A program made the translations under genes and the position numbers. 48,992 nucleotides of DNA, from the NCBI GenBank assembly GCA_910589385.1, contig CAJUTU010000029.1, positions 1-48,992 of the forward strand, in the 5' to 3' direction. This document shows, one piece after another, positions 23,951 to 32,663 of the stretch (its first letter is position 1; every line of letters begins with the position of its first letter). The stretch is from an uncultured Lachnospiraceae bacterium. GTDB lineage: Bacteria > Bacillota > Clostridia > Lachnospirales > Lachnospiraceae. Under the pieces are notes generated by a model. The model was not told the origin of the DNA. It searched no databases and saw only the letters and a program-made list of their open reading frames with translations.

Positions 23951-24958
23951 TTACAAAATTTCCTTCATAACCCGCAGGGCATTTCCTGACCAGATCTTCT
24001 CAATCTGCCGTTCCGTGATCCCTTGTTTCTTCATGGCCTCCCACACCTGCTCCATCTCACCGGGGCCTAAAATATACCCACTCACCCCTTTACATTGGAA
24101 TCCGTCAAAATCTGTTCCGATCGCCGGTACGTCCTCCCCCGCCACTTTCATCATATAGGCCGCATGGCGGGCGATATCCTGTACCGTAACCCGCTCTTCC
24201 TCTTCCTGCAGAAACGCTGGATAAAAGTTCAGTCCTGCCACTCCTCCCTTTTCTGACAGCGCTTTCAGCATCTCATCCGTCAGGTTCCTGGGACGGCCGC
24301 ACAATGCCCGGGCATTGGAGTGGGATGCCACAACCGGAGCTTTGCTGTGCCGGATACAATCCCAGAATCCCCCGTCTGACAGATGGGATACATCCACCAT
24401 CAACCCCAGGGTATTCATGTGTTCCACCGTTTCCAGGCCGAATTTCTTCAGCCCCTGAGACATGACAGAATGGTCTCTGCTGTTGGGATATCCCAGGCAG
24501 TTCTCATAATTCCATGTAAGGGTCACCAGCCGGATTCCCTTGTCATATAATTCCGTAAGCCTCTCCATGTGCCCGTTTAAGACTCCGCCCTCTTCTACCG
24601 TTGCGATTGCAGAAATCAGACCCTTCTGGTGATTTTCCTGGATCTCTTTGTAGTTTTTGGCAAGGCACAGCTCTTCGTTTTCCTCCTGGCGGATTCGCTT
24701 TATCATATTGAGAACAGATATGTATGCATAGTCCCATGCCCCGGGATCAATCTGCCGGTGCTTAGAAACCCAGACAGGTTTTCCCTCCACATATTCTTTC
24801 CCGTCCACAAAGCATGCAAAAAACTGTACCATGGTTCCGGCACATTTCATCCCCTCCATGTCCACACATAAATGATTTTCAAGCAGATTTTCCGCTGTTC
24901 CTGTTCTTTGAAGTTCACTGATGGTATCACAGTGCATATCGACCAGCCTTCTCATCAT
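23951..24958 (-). CDS. membrane-dipeptidase family protein (peptidase M19)
   Basis: Zinc dipeptidase fold related to renal dipeptidase. At 335 aa it has VDMHCDTISEL (HxD zinc ligands) at residues 6-16, the bridging-Glu region ATVEEGGVLNGH, MVDVSHLSDGGFWD with a zinc-ligand His, and APVVASHSNARALCGRPRNLTDEM. No signal peptide or membrane anchor is seen, so it is probably cytosolic despite the family name. GAAAGGGATG precedes the ATGATG start. It diverges from a C26 hydrolase at 25060, and both genes could act on peptide or gamma-glutamyl substrates. Confidence 0.92.
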   Translation of the reverse strand: MMRRLVDMHCDTISELQRTGTAENLLENHLCVDMEGMKCAGTMVQFFACFVDGKEYVEGKPVWVSKHRQIDPGAWDYAYISVLNMIKRIRQEENEELCLAKNYKEIQENHQKGLISAIATVEEGGVLNGHMERLTELYDKGIRLVTLTWNYENCLGYPNSRDHSVMSQGLKKFGLETVEHMNTLGLMVDVSHLSDGGFWDCIRHSKAPVVASHSNARALCGRPRNLTDEMLKALSEKGGVAGLNFYPAFLQEEEERVTVQDIARHAAYMMKVAGEDVPAIGTDFDGFQCKGVSGYILGPGEMEQVWEAMKKQGITERQIEKIWSGNALRVMKEIL

Positions 24959-24983
24959 TTTTCATCCCTTTCATTTTCCCTAT

Positions 24984-25046
24984 ATGTATATTCTTATTCA
25001 TTTATACATACGCTATGGTACAAATATTATGAAAAAGTATACCATA
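24984..25046. promoter_or_regulatory. two inverted repeats in the M19/C26 divergent promoter region
   Basis: ATGTATA (24984-24990) pairs with TATACAT (25003-25009) over a 12-base gap, and TATGGTA (25014-25020) pairs with TACCATA (25040-25046). The second dyad ends 13 bases before the C26 gene start, next to its AAAAAGGAGG ribosome site. They look like operators for a shared regulator; no protein is known for them. Confidence 0.3.
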
Positions 25047-25059
25047 AAAAGGAGGCTTT

Positions 25060-25782
25060 ATGAAACCTAAAATCGGTGTTATCGTATGCGGCTTTATTGA
25101 GAATAAGCAATTTGTCACAAATGCATATATCCAGTCCATCCGGTATTCCGGGGGAATCCCACTCATACTTCCACTCATCCGTTCCAACCAGATCATACAT
25201 GAATATGTAGGACTCTGTGACGGATTCCTTTTCTGCGGCGGAAATGATATCACGCCGCTCCTATTTGGGCAGGAACCGCAAAAAGGAAACGGACAGACAA
25301 ATATTTCCCTGGACCTCTTTCAGATCAGGCTCATGAAGGAAGTCCTGAAAACCAGAAAACCTATATTCTCCATCTGCCGTGGGATGCAGGTATTTAATGT
25401 AGCCTGCGGAGGGACGATATTTCAGGATATTTCCCTTAAGCCCGGCAAGCACCTGGACCACATGCAGCAATCCGATACCCGAAGTGAGATAAGCCACAAA
25501 ATCCATGTCAAACAAGGCACTCAGCTAAAAAAATATATCGGGAGCGTTTTATATGTAAACAGTTTTCACCATCAGACATTGGACAAAATCGGAAAAAATC
25601 TGGAAGTCTCTGCCACTGCTTCAGACCAGACAATCGAAGCAGTCGAAATGCCTTCACATCCATTCGCGATCGGTGTACAGTGGCATCCGGAATGTATGTA
25701 CCGTACCTCCTCCGAAATGCGCGAATTGTTCAGCAGCTTTATTTTATGCGCATCATATAGCGGCGATGGCTCTGATGAATAA
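25060..25782 (+). CDS. gamma-glutamyl-gamma-aminobutyrate hydrolase family protein (peptidase C26)
   Basis: Class I glutamine-amidotransferase-like hydrolase of the PuuD group, which cleaves gamma-glutamyl amide bonds. It is 240 aa, cytosolic. Cys106 lies in FSICRGMQVFNVACGG, and His209/Glu211 in VQWHPEC complete the triad. FCGGNDITPLLFGQEP forms the oxyanion-side loop. AAAAAGGAGGCTTT precedes the ATG. True substrate is unknown; polyamine or gamma-glutamyl peptide breakdown is usual in the family. Confidence 0.9.
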   Translation: MKPKIGVIVCGFIENKQFVTNAYIQSIRYSGGIPLILPLIRSNQIIHEYVGLCDGFLFCGGNDITPLLFGQEPQKGNGQTNISLDLFQIRLMKEVLKTRKPIFSICRGMQVFNVACGGTIFQDISLKPGKHLDHMQQSDTRSEISHKIHVKQGTQLKKYIGSVLYVNSFHHQTLDKIGKNLEVSATASDQTIEAVEMPSHPFAIGVQWHPECMYRTSSEMRELFSSFILCASYSGDGSDE

Positions 25783-25832
25783 AAGATAAAAATTTCCCAA
25801 TTGTTAAAATACATTTTAGAAAGGCTCTCCAC

Positions 25833-25860
25833 ATACTTCCCAATATTCAGGACATACTAA
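25833..25860 (+). promoter_or_regulatory. possible sporulation (sigma-E/K-like) promoter of the coat genes
   Basis: CATACTAA (25853-25860) resembles the CATA...TA -10 of mother-cell sigma factors, with ATAC about 16 bases upstream (25833-25836) as a short -35. No good sigma-A promoter was found in this gap, which fits a sporulation-specific gene pair. Confidence 0.35.
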
Positions 25861-25898
25861 CTCCCGTAATTATTTTTCAAAAAAAGGAGGTCTATACC

Positions 25899-26081
25899 AT
25901 GTCCGAATTATCCGTACTTGATCTACAGAACCTGCGCCATCTGATCGGCGGTTACGACACGACGCACTGCAAAATGACAGACTATGCGTCCCAGGCAGAG
26001 GATCCGGAGATCAAAAAACTATTCCAGGACGCAGCAGATTCTGCCATGAAAAACAAACAAGAATTGATGAAATTTTTATAA
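25899..26081 (+). CDS. CotF-like spore coat protein, short N-terminal-type unit (60 aa)
   Basis: A 60-residue acidic, all-helical protein (LSVLDLQNLRHLIGGYDTTHC..., then DPEIKKLFQDAADSAMKNKQEL), matching one helix pair of the ferritin-like coat F domain. AAAAAAGGAGG gives a strong ribosome site. It is followed 12 bases later by a second CotF-like ORF, and together the two make up about one ordinary coat F domain. Role in the spore coat is inferred from family. Confidence 0.75.
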   Translation: MSELSVLDLQNLRHLIGGYDTTHCKMTDYASQAEDPEIKKLFQDAADSAMKNKQELMKFL

Positions 26082-26093
26082 GAGGTGACGCAC

Positions 26094-26351
26094 ATGAATG
26101 AAAAGACGATGGTTTCCGACGCCCTGGTCGGAGTAAACGGCGAACTGAAAATGTTTGGCGACATGATTCCCCAGACAGAAAACAAGGAATTAAAGCAATG
26201 CTTGAAACAAATGCGCAGCCAATGTGAAATGTCCCAGGAAAAACTGTATCAGACAGCGCGTGAAAAACATTATTATGTTCCGGCAGCAAAAGCAACAAGG
26301 GAAGAGATCGAACATGTAAAATCCATCCTGACCCAGCCAAGGATGAGCTGA
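26094..26351 (+). CDS. CotF-like spore coat protein, second unit (85 aa)
   Basis: With the ATG at 26094 the protein is 85 aa; AAGAGGTG precedes it by 5-6 bases. An in-frame GTG at 26085 lies inside that ribosome site and is rejected. The helices VSDALVGVNGELKMFGDMIPQ and KQCLKQMRSQCEMSQEKLYQTAREKHYY, ending with a YYVPAAKA tail, are typical of the coat F family C-terminal half. Likely assembles with the 60-aa product encoded just upstream. Confidence 0.78.
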   Translation: MNEKTMVSDALVGVNGELKMFGDMIPQTENKELKQCLKQMRSQCEMSQEKLYQTAREKHYYVPAAKATREEIEHVKSILTQPRMS

Positions 26352-26373
26352 TCCTTTCCAGAGCCTAAAAGAA

Positions 26374-26423
26374 GCTGTCGGGAAATAGCAGCAGTGCAAA
26401 TTGCATTTCCCGACAGCCCTTTT
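26374..26423. terminator. bidirectional terminator between the coat genes and purL
   Basis: Perfect 13-bp stem GCTGTCGGGAAAT/ATTTCCCGACAGC (26374-26386 and 26405-26417), then CCTTTT on the plus strand and TTCTTTT on the minus strand. It serves both convergent transcripts. Confidence 0.85.
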
Positions 26424-26518
26424 ATATGGATTCCATCTTCCATAAGTCAACTATATATGCAAACATATCCGCCTGGCCCACTGCTTCACGGAAAGTCTGC
26501 GGTCTTCTTTTACAGATC

Positions 26519-29500
26519 CTACTGGAAATACTTCACTCCGGATTCAAAAATCTTCACGTCCTGCTCCCCATAAATATTGATTGCAACGGATCTGTCCCTC
26601 CGCTCAGAATGTGCCATTTTTCCAAGAATCCGTCCGTCCGGGCTGGTAATCCCTTCAATCGCCCGATAAGAACCATTCACATTCCACTCTTCATCCAGAG
26701 TGATGACCCCTTCCGGATTACAATACTGGGTAGCAACCTGTCCGTTTTCAAATAATGTTTCCAGCCACTCCTCATTTGCCACAAACCGTCCTTCTCCGTG
26801 GGATGCGGGATTCGTATATACTCCTCCCAGCCCGGCCTGTGCAAGCCATGGGGACTTGTTGCTCACTACTTTGGTGTAGACCATTTTGGATACATGCCTG
26901 CCAATGGTATTATATGTCAAAGTCGGAGAGTCTTCGGCCTGCCCTATGATCTTTCCATAAGGCACCAATCCCAGCTTGATCAACGCCTGAAAACCGTTAC
27001 AGATTCCCAGCACAAGTCCGTCCCTTTCGTTCAGAAGCTTTTCTACCGCCTCCTTGAGCTTCGCATTGCGGAAAGCTGTGGCAAAGAACTTTGCAGAACC
27101 GTCTGGCTCATCCCCGGCGCTGAATCCGCCCGGGAACATGACCATCTGTGCCTGAGCAATGGCTTTATCAAATTCTTCCACGGATTCCCGGATTCCCTGC
27201 GCGTCCAGATTACGGAACACTCTCGTGATCACCTTTGCACCCGCGCGCTCAAAAGCCATCTTACTGTCATATTCACAGTTCGTTCCTGGAAATACCGGAA
27301 TAAATACCGTAGGCTGTCCAATCTTATGACTGCATACATAGATACCGCCAGCACTTTCCTCTGACACGGAATACAGCCTGTCTTCCAGCACCTCATTCTG
27401 GTCTGCGCCCGATTTTGTTGCAAATACCTGTTCTAACGTCCCTGTCCATGCATGAACAGCCTCTTCCATCGTAATCTTCGTATTTCCATAGGAAAATGCT
27501 TTATCGTCGGTCACCTCTCCGATCAAAGTATATGTGATGCTCAAAGCTCCCACTTTTTCCGCCGGAACCTCCGCGATCAAATCTCCAAAAGCCGGTGCAA
27601 ACGCATCCCTTGGATCCAGATTATGCTCAATCTTCACGCCCATCTGATTTCCAAATGCCATCTTGCTGACCGCAGCAAGGATTCCATGGCGGTCCAGTGC
27701 GTAAGCCGATACGATCTTGCCGCTTTGGATATCATCCGTAAATTTACCATACTGCTCCATCACCTTTTCATAGGCAGGAAGTTCAAATGCATCTCTGTCT
27801 ATCCGAAGCCAGACAAGCTTATTTCCTGCCTGTTTCAATTCTGGTGTGATGATCTCCTTTTCCACTGCCATATCCACCGCAAAGGAAACCAATGTGGGCG
27901 GCACGTCAATATCTTGGAAAGTGCCGGACATACTGTCCTTTCCCCCGATCGACGGCAGTCCGAATCCGAGCTGCGCATGGTATGCCCCAAGAAGCGCCGC
28001 GAAAGGCTGGCTCCATCTCTTCGGGTCTTCCGTCATCCTGCGGAAATATTCCTGGAAAGTAAACCGGATCTTCCGGTAATCCCCGCCCGAAGCCACGATT
28101 TTAGCAACAGACTCTGTCACTGCATAGATTGCCCCATGGTAAGGGCTCCAACTGGACAGATATGGGTCAAACCCATAACTCATCATTGATACACTGTCCG
28201 TTGTCCCATTCTGTACCGGAACCTTTGCTACCATAGCCTGGGTCTCTGTCATCTGGTATTTTCCGCCATGAGGCATAAATACCGAGCCTGCGCCGATGGA
28301 ACCGTCGAACATTTCCACCAGCCCTTTCTGAGAGCATACATTCAGATCAGACAGCATGGACAGCCATTTTTCTTTCACATCTGCTACATCTTCTCTGACA
28401 AATAAGGAGCCTTCCTTTCCAGGGATCTCCACTTCTACATCTGTCTCCTGATGCGCGCCGTTGGTATCTAAAAACGCCCGTGAAATATTGACGATCTCTT
28501 TCCCTCTCCACAAAAGGACAAGACGCGGCTCTTCGGTCACGACCGCAACTTCAGTGGCCTCCAGATTTTCTTCCTTCGCATAATCCAGAAACTGTCCCAC
28601 ATCCTTGGGATCTACCACGACTGCCATACGTTCCTGGGATTCCGAGATCGCAATCTCTGTTCCATCCAGCCCGGCATATTTTTTCGGCACCTTATCCAGA
28701 TCTACCCGAAGTCCCTCTGCCAGCTCACCGATCGCCACAGAAACACCGCCAGCGCCAAAATCATTGCATTTCTTGATCAGCCTGCTGACTTCCTCTCTGC
28801 GGAATAACCTCTGGATCTTTCGTTCCGTAGGCGGATTCCCTTTCTGCACCTCTGCGCCGCAGGTCTCAATGGATTCCTCCGTGTGCACCTTGGAAGAACC
28901 TGTTGCACCGCCGCAGCCGTCCCGCCCGGTACGGCCGCCAAGCAGGATAATGATATCGCCGGGGTCAGATGTCTCACGGATGACCGCGCGCCTTGGAGCA
29001 GCCCCCATGACGGCGCCGATTTCCATACGCTTTGCCACATAATCCGGGTGGTAGATTTCCTTGACTGTTCCTGTCGAAAGCCCAATCTGGTTTCCATAGG
29101 AGCTATACCCTCCCGCAGCTCCGCGCACCAGCTTTTTCTGCGGAAGTTTCCCTTTCAAGGTGTCTTTTACAGATACCGTCGGATCTGCCGCGCCAGTCAC
29201 GCGCATAGCCTGATATACATAAGTCCTCCCTGACAGCGGATCGCGGATCGCGCCGCCCAGACAGGTGGCCGCCCCGCCGAATGGCTCAATCTCCGTAGGG
29301 TGGTTATGGGTCTCATTCTTAAAATTGATCAACCATTCTTCCTCAATGCCATCTACCTTGACAGGCACCACAATACTGCAGGCATTGATCTCATCAGACT
29401 CCTCCTGGTCTGCAAGTTTTCCCTCTTTTTTCAACTTCCGCATCGCCATCAATGCCAGATCCATCAGGCAGACAAACTTGTCTCCCCTGCCTGCGAAAAT

Positions 29501-30289
29501 CTCACTGTGGTCTTTCAAATACTGTTGATACGTCCGCTCAATCGGCTCCCTGTAATCTCCGTCGCCAAAACGGATATTCTTTAATTCCGTAGAAAATGTA
29601 GTATGGCGGCAATGGTCTGACCAATAGGTATCCAGCACACGGATTTCCGTCATAGAGGGATCGCGCTGCTCTTCTCCTTTGAAATAGTTCTGGATATGCT
29701 GGAAATCCTTGAATGTCATCGCCAGCCCGAAAGAATTGTACAATGCCTTTAATTCTGGCTCCGGCATATCCTGAAATCCGTCTAATATCTTCACATCCTC
29801 AGGCTCGTCAAATACAGTGACCAACGTATCCGGTTTCTCCAGTCCTGTCTCACGGGAATCAACGGGGTTGATACAATGGTTTTTGATAGCCGTAAATTCC
29901 TCTTCGGTCACATTTCCCTCAATAACATAGGTGGTCGCCGTCCGGATGACCGGTTCTTCATCCTCTTTGATAAACTGCACACACTGCTCCGCAGAATCCG
30001 CCCTCTGGTCAAATTGCCCCGGCAGATATTCCACGGAAAATATCCGGTCTCCTTCTCCAGAGGGAAATTCTTCCCTGTAAAGCCGATCCACAGGCGGTTC
30101 TGCAAATACACCTTCACACGATCTCTCAAATGTCTCATCAGACACATTTTCTACATCATAGCGGATCAGTACCCGTACCCCTGTCACTGTCTGGATTCCG
30201 AGATAATGCCTGATTTCGTGCCGCAGCTCCTTCGCCTGCACGGCAAAGTCTGCCTTTTTCTCCACATAAACGCGTTTTACATTACTCAT
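26519..30289 (-). CDS. purL: phosphoribosylformylglycinamidine synthase, single-chain form
   Basis: Fourth step of purine synthesis: FGAR plus glutamine plus ATP gives FGAM. At 1256 aa it is the long fused form, combining PurS-, PurL- and PurQ-like parts. NFKNETHNHPTEIEPFGGAATCLGG is the ATP/Mg site of the first AIRS-like half. DRHGILAAVSKMAFGNQMGVKI lies in the second half. The C-terminal glutaminase has FPGTNCEYDS, MFPGGFSAGDEP and nucleophile Cys in VLGICNGFQALIKLG, followed by SHGEGRF. The start codon is one base after the stop of the preceding membrane-protein gene. Other pur genes are not adjacent, which is unusual for the step. Confidence 0.97.
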   Translation of the reverse strand: MSNVKRVYVEKKADFAVQAKELRHEIRHYLGIQTVTGVRVLIRYDVENVSDETFERSCEGVFAEPPVDRLYREEFPSGEGDRIFSVEYLPGQFDQRADSAEQCVQFIKEDEEPVIRTATTYVIEGNVTEEEFTAIKNHCINPVDSRETGLEKPDTLVTVFDEPEDVKILDGFQDMPEPELKALYNSFGLAMTFKDFQHIQNYFKGEEQRDPSMTEIRVLDTYWSDHCRHTTFSTELKNIRFGDGDYREPIERTYQQYLKDHSEIFAGRGDKFVCLMDLALMAMRKLKKEGKLADQEESDEINACSIVVPVKVDGIEEEWLINFKNETHNHPTEIEPFGGAATCLGGAIRDPLSGRTYVYQAMRVTGAADPTVSVKDTLKGKLPQKKLVRGAAGGYSSYGNQIGLSTGTVKEIYHPDYVAKRMEIGAVMGAAPRRAVIRETSDPGDIIILLGGRTGRDGCGGATGSSKVHTEESIETCGAEVQKGNPPTERKIQRLFRREEVSRLIKKCNDFGAGGVSVAIGELAEGLRVDLDKVPKKYAGLDGTEIAISESQERMAVVVDPKDVGQFLDYAKEENLEATEVAVVTEEPRLVLLWRGKEIVNISRAFLDTNGAHQETDVEVEIPGKEGSLFVREDVADVKEKWLSMLSDLNVCSQKGLVEMFDGSIGAGSVFMPHGGKYQMTETQAMVAKVPVQNGTTDSVSMMSYGFDPYLSSWSPYHGAIYAVTESVAKIVASGGDYRKIRFTFQEYFRRMTEDPKRWSQPFAALLGAYHAQLGFGLPSIGGKDSMSGTFQDIDVPPTLVSFAVDMAVEKEIITPELKQAGNKLVWLRIDRDAFELPAYEKVMEQYGKFTDDIQSGKIVSAYALDRHGILAAVSKMAFGNQMGVKIEHNLDPRDAFAPAFGDLIAEVPAEKVGALSITYTLIGEVTDDKAFSYGNTKITMEEAVHAWTGTLEQVFATKSGADQNEVLEDRLYSVSEESAGGIYVCSHKIGQPTVFIPVFPGTNCEYDSKMAFERAGAKVITRVFRNLDAQGIRESVEEFDKAIAQAQMVMFPGGFSAGDEPDGSAKFFATAFRNAKLKEAVEKLLNERDGLVLGICNGFQALIKLGLVPYGKIIGQAEDSPTLTYNTIGRHVSKMVYTKVVSNKSPWLAQAGLGGVYTNPASHGEGRFVANEEWLETLFENGQVATQYCNPEGVITLDEEWNVNGSYRAIEGITSPDGRILGKMAHSERRDRSVAINIYGEQDVKIFESGVKYFQ

Positions 30290-30290
30290 A

Positions 30291-30992
30291 TCAGTTCTCC
30301 TCCTTGTCTCCGGCCTGCCTCTTTTGCCTACATAAAATGCTACATATCAGCAGAAAGGCTAATCCCCCTAAAAAGAGGACGCCAATCCTGATCACCATAT
30401 CAAAGAATAACCCTTCCGGCAGCATTCGGATCATATAATCTTCTGCCGGGTCAAACAGCCACAGGTCATTGTCAAAAAATATCTCATGAAATTTCGTAAA
30501 CACCGCATTAAAATTCCTGGAAATCCCAATCCCAAGCAGCAAGATGAGCACTCCTAAAATAGCGACTGTGATCTGATAACTCCTTGCAAGGATTTTCCGA
30601 AGGTCTGCTTTCCATATGAACAGAACTGCCAGGGAAACCGCCAAAACAGCCGCCGCAATCCTCCGAAGTGCAAGGCCCCCTAAGAACAGCCCCTGTACAT
30701 CTTCCATATGAAGCCGGTCCTGTTCATTAAAAAAATCCTGCTCCCTGCCTTCTACCATGGTAACTACACTTAGGACGTCTCTTTCCCCCTTCAAGTATGC
30801 CATCATCTCCCTGGTCACATACATCACGTCATCCATTTCCATCCCCAGGTCGTCCAGCACTTCGTATTTTTCATATTCCCGCTGGTATACGCCAAAATCC
30901 ACGTACATTGCCGCCTGAAAGCTGGTGATCAACAGGATCACTACCGCCGCCAGTGATGCAGTCCCTCCAAAAATCCATTGCAGCTTTTTCAT
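30291..30992 (-). CDS. TIGR01906-type integral membrane protein
   Basis: Predicted membrane protein of 233 aa with four hydrophobic segments: one at the N-terminus (FGGTASLAAVVILLITSF), and three later (IAAAVLAVSLAVLFIW, ITVAILGVLILLLGIGI, VIRIGVLFLGGLAFLLICSIL). Between the first two is an extracytoplasmic acidic loop (YEVLDDLGMEMDDVMYVTREMMAYLKGE) and HMEDVQGLFLG, typical of the TIGR01906/DUF1461 family. Function is unknown. ATG 30992 is chosen because GAGGTG lies just ahead; two in-frame upstream ATGs have no ribosome site. It is coupled to purL. Confidence 0.82.
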   Translation of the reverse strand: MKKLQWIFGGTASLAAVVILLITSFQAAMYVDFGVYQREYEKYEVLDDLGMEMDDVMYVTREMMAYLKGERDVLSVVTMVEGREQDFFNEQDRLHMEDVQGLFLGGLALRRIAAAVLAVSLAVLFIWKADLRKILARSYQITVAILGVLILLLGIGISRNFNAVFTKFHEIFFDNDLWLFDPAEDYMIRMLPEGLFFDMVIRIGVLFLGGLAFLLICSILCRQKRQAGDKEEN

Positions 30993-31015
30993 CTCACACC
31001 TCATTGCCAAAGAAA

Positions 31016-31055
31016 GTCCTCTGAAAATCCCATAAACCGGGGCTTTTCAGAGGAC
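31016..31055 (-). terminator. pyk terminator, very close to the next start codon
   Basis: Minus-strand stem GTCCTCTGAAAA/TTTTCAGAGGAC (12 bp) followed by TTTCTTT. A smaller hairpin (GGAACC/GGTTCC, 31069-31085) directly follows the pyk stop. The end of the terminator is only about 24 bases before the ATG of the membrane-protein gene, leaving no room for a promoter in between. Confidence 0.8.
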
Positions 31056-31085
31056 CATCTATCCTTAGGGAACCTACACGGTTCC

Positions 31086-32522
31086 TTACTCTATCGTTGC
31101 GATCCGCATCATATTACTTACCCCGCCAATTTCTTCCCGTACATTCGGTGACGGCATTCCTGCCGTAAGGACAACGATATCTCCGGTGTCCACATACTGT
31201 TTTACCTGTGCAAGCTCTATCGCACCATTGCAGACATCGTCTGTTGTGCTGAATTCCAAAGATTTCAGCGGAGTTACCCCCCAGTAGATCGACATCCTGC
31301 GAAGCGCCCTGTCACTGGGCGTGATCCCAAGAATATCCTGTCTGGGCTTCATATTGGACACATAACGTGTCGTCGCACCGGACACCGAAGGTGTAATAAT
31401 ACATTTTGCCTTCAAGTTTTCCGCTGCCAGTACAGAGGAATATCCGATTGCCGTGGAGACACTGGATTTCAGATTATCTCCGGCCTGAGAAAGCAGCTTG
31501 TCATAATCCAGATGCTGTTCCGCATTCTCGACAATATGAACCATCATCCTCAAAGCCTCTACCGGATATTTTCCTGCTGCTGTCTCTCCTGAAAGCATCA
31601 CTGCATCCGTGCCGTCATACACTGCATTTGCCACATCTGTTACTTCTGCACGGGTAGGACGCGGATTACGGATCATGGAATCCAGCATCTGGGTCGCTGT
31701 GATAACTGTCTTAAAATTATGGTTACATTTCTGGATGAGCATTTTCTGAAGATAGGGGAGCTCTTCCGCCGGAATTTCCACTCCCAGATCCCCGCGGGCA
31801 ACCATGATCCCGTCTGCCGCACGGATGATCTCATCAATATTCTGGATACCCTCAGCATTTTCAATCTTGGCAATGACCGGGGTATACTGCGCATGAAGAG
31901 ATTTCAGATAAGCCTTGATCTCCAGGATGCACTCTGCGTTGCGCACAAAGGAAGCGGCAATAAAGTCTACTTCCTGCTCCACGCCGAATTTGATATCTTC
32001 CTTGTCCTTTTCAGTGATCGCAGGAAGACGCACCGGGACGTTTGGTACATTCACCCCTTTGCGTTCTCCCAATTCGCCTCCATTGAGTACCTTACAGACA
32101 ATATCCGCGCCATCTTTCTTCACAACTTCAAGCTCGATCAGCCCGTCATCTATCAGGATCTTCTTTCCTCTGTCTACATCGTCTGCCAGCCCGCCGTATG
32201 TAATAGAAACCCTCTGGGCATCCCCTTCGATATCTTCAGCAGTTAATGTAAGCATGGAACCTGTCTCCAATAGAACCTTTTTGCCGTCTTTCAACACGCC
32301 TGTACGGATTTCCGGCCCTTTTGTGTCCAACAGGATTGCCGTATTGGAATGTTCCTCCTCCCGTACCATTTTCAGCATGTCCATCCTTGCCTTTTGTTCG
32401 GGATGCGTTCCGTGGGAAAAATTAAAACGTGCTACATCCATTCCATTGCGGATAATACTGCGTAAGACCTCCTTATCATCCGTGGCCGGACCCATTGTAC
32501 ACACAATTTTTGTTTTTTTCAT
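31086..32522 (-). CDS. pyk: pyruvate kinase
   Basis: Last step of glycolysis: PEP plus ADP to pyruvate plus ATP. At 478 aa it is the standard form without the extra PEP-utiliser domain found in many Bacilli. Visible are TKIVCTMGPATDDKEVLRSII, the RFNFSHGTH region, LLDTKGPEIRTG, the catalytic stretch PVIAKIENAEGIQNIDEIIRAADGIMVARGDLGVEIP, and CNHNFKTVITATQMLDSMIRNPRPTRAEVTDVANAVYDGTDAVMLSGETA. AAGGAG precedes the ATG. Confidence 0.97.
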   Translation of the reverse strand: MKKTKIVCTMGPATDDKEVLRSIIRNGMDVARFNFSHGTHPEQKARMDMLKMVREEEHSNTAILLDTKGPEIRTGVLKDGKKVLLETGSMLTLTAEDIEGDAQRVSITYGGLADDVDRGKKILIDDGLIELEVVKKDGADIVCKVLNGGELGERKGVNVPNVPVRLPAITEKDKEDIKFGVEQEVDFIAASFVRNAECILEIKAYLKSLHAQYTPVIAKIENAEGIQNIDEIIRAADGIMVARGDLGVEIPAEELPYLQKMLIQKCNHNFKTVITATQMLDSMIRNPRPTRAEVTDVANAVYDGTDAVMLSGETAAGKYPVEALRMMVHIVENAEQHLDYDKLLSQAGDNLKSSVSTAIGYSSVLAAENLKAKCIITPSVSGATTRYVSNMKPRQDILGITPSDRALRRMSIYWGVTPLKSLEFSTTDDVCNGAIELAQVKQYVDTGDIVVLTAGMPSPNVREEIGGVSNMMRIATIE

Positions 32523-32594
32523 CTTGTTTTCTCCTTAATAATGCAACCAATTTTCTGGGACAGACTGCTTATCTGCCTGCCCGTATTATAAAAT

Positions 32595-32623
32595 ATTATA
32601 CTTGTCCTTCGGGACTGTAAGAA
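32595..32623 (-). promoter_or_regulatory. probable pyk promoter
   Basis: TTCTTA (32618-32623), 17-base spacer, TATAAT (32595-32600) on the minus strand; a second TATAAT-like element follows 13 bases on. The -35 is weak. The leader is about 65 bases with no recognised riboswitch. Confidence 0.45.
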
Positions 32624-32663
32624 AATATCCTATGCAATCTTTTTATTATTTTCTTAGAATTCC

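Noticed and set aside
27452..28189. 245-codon plus-strand ORF opposite purL
   Set aside because: Shadow ORF; composition is the complement of conserved purL coding sequence.
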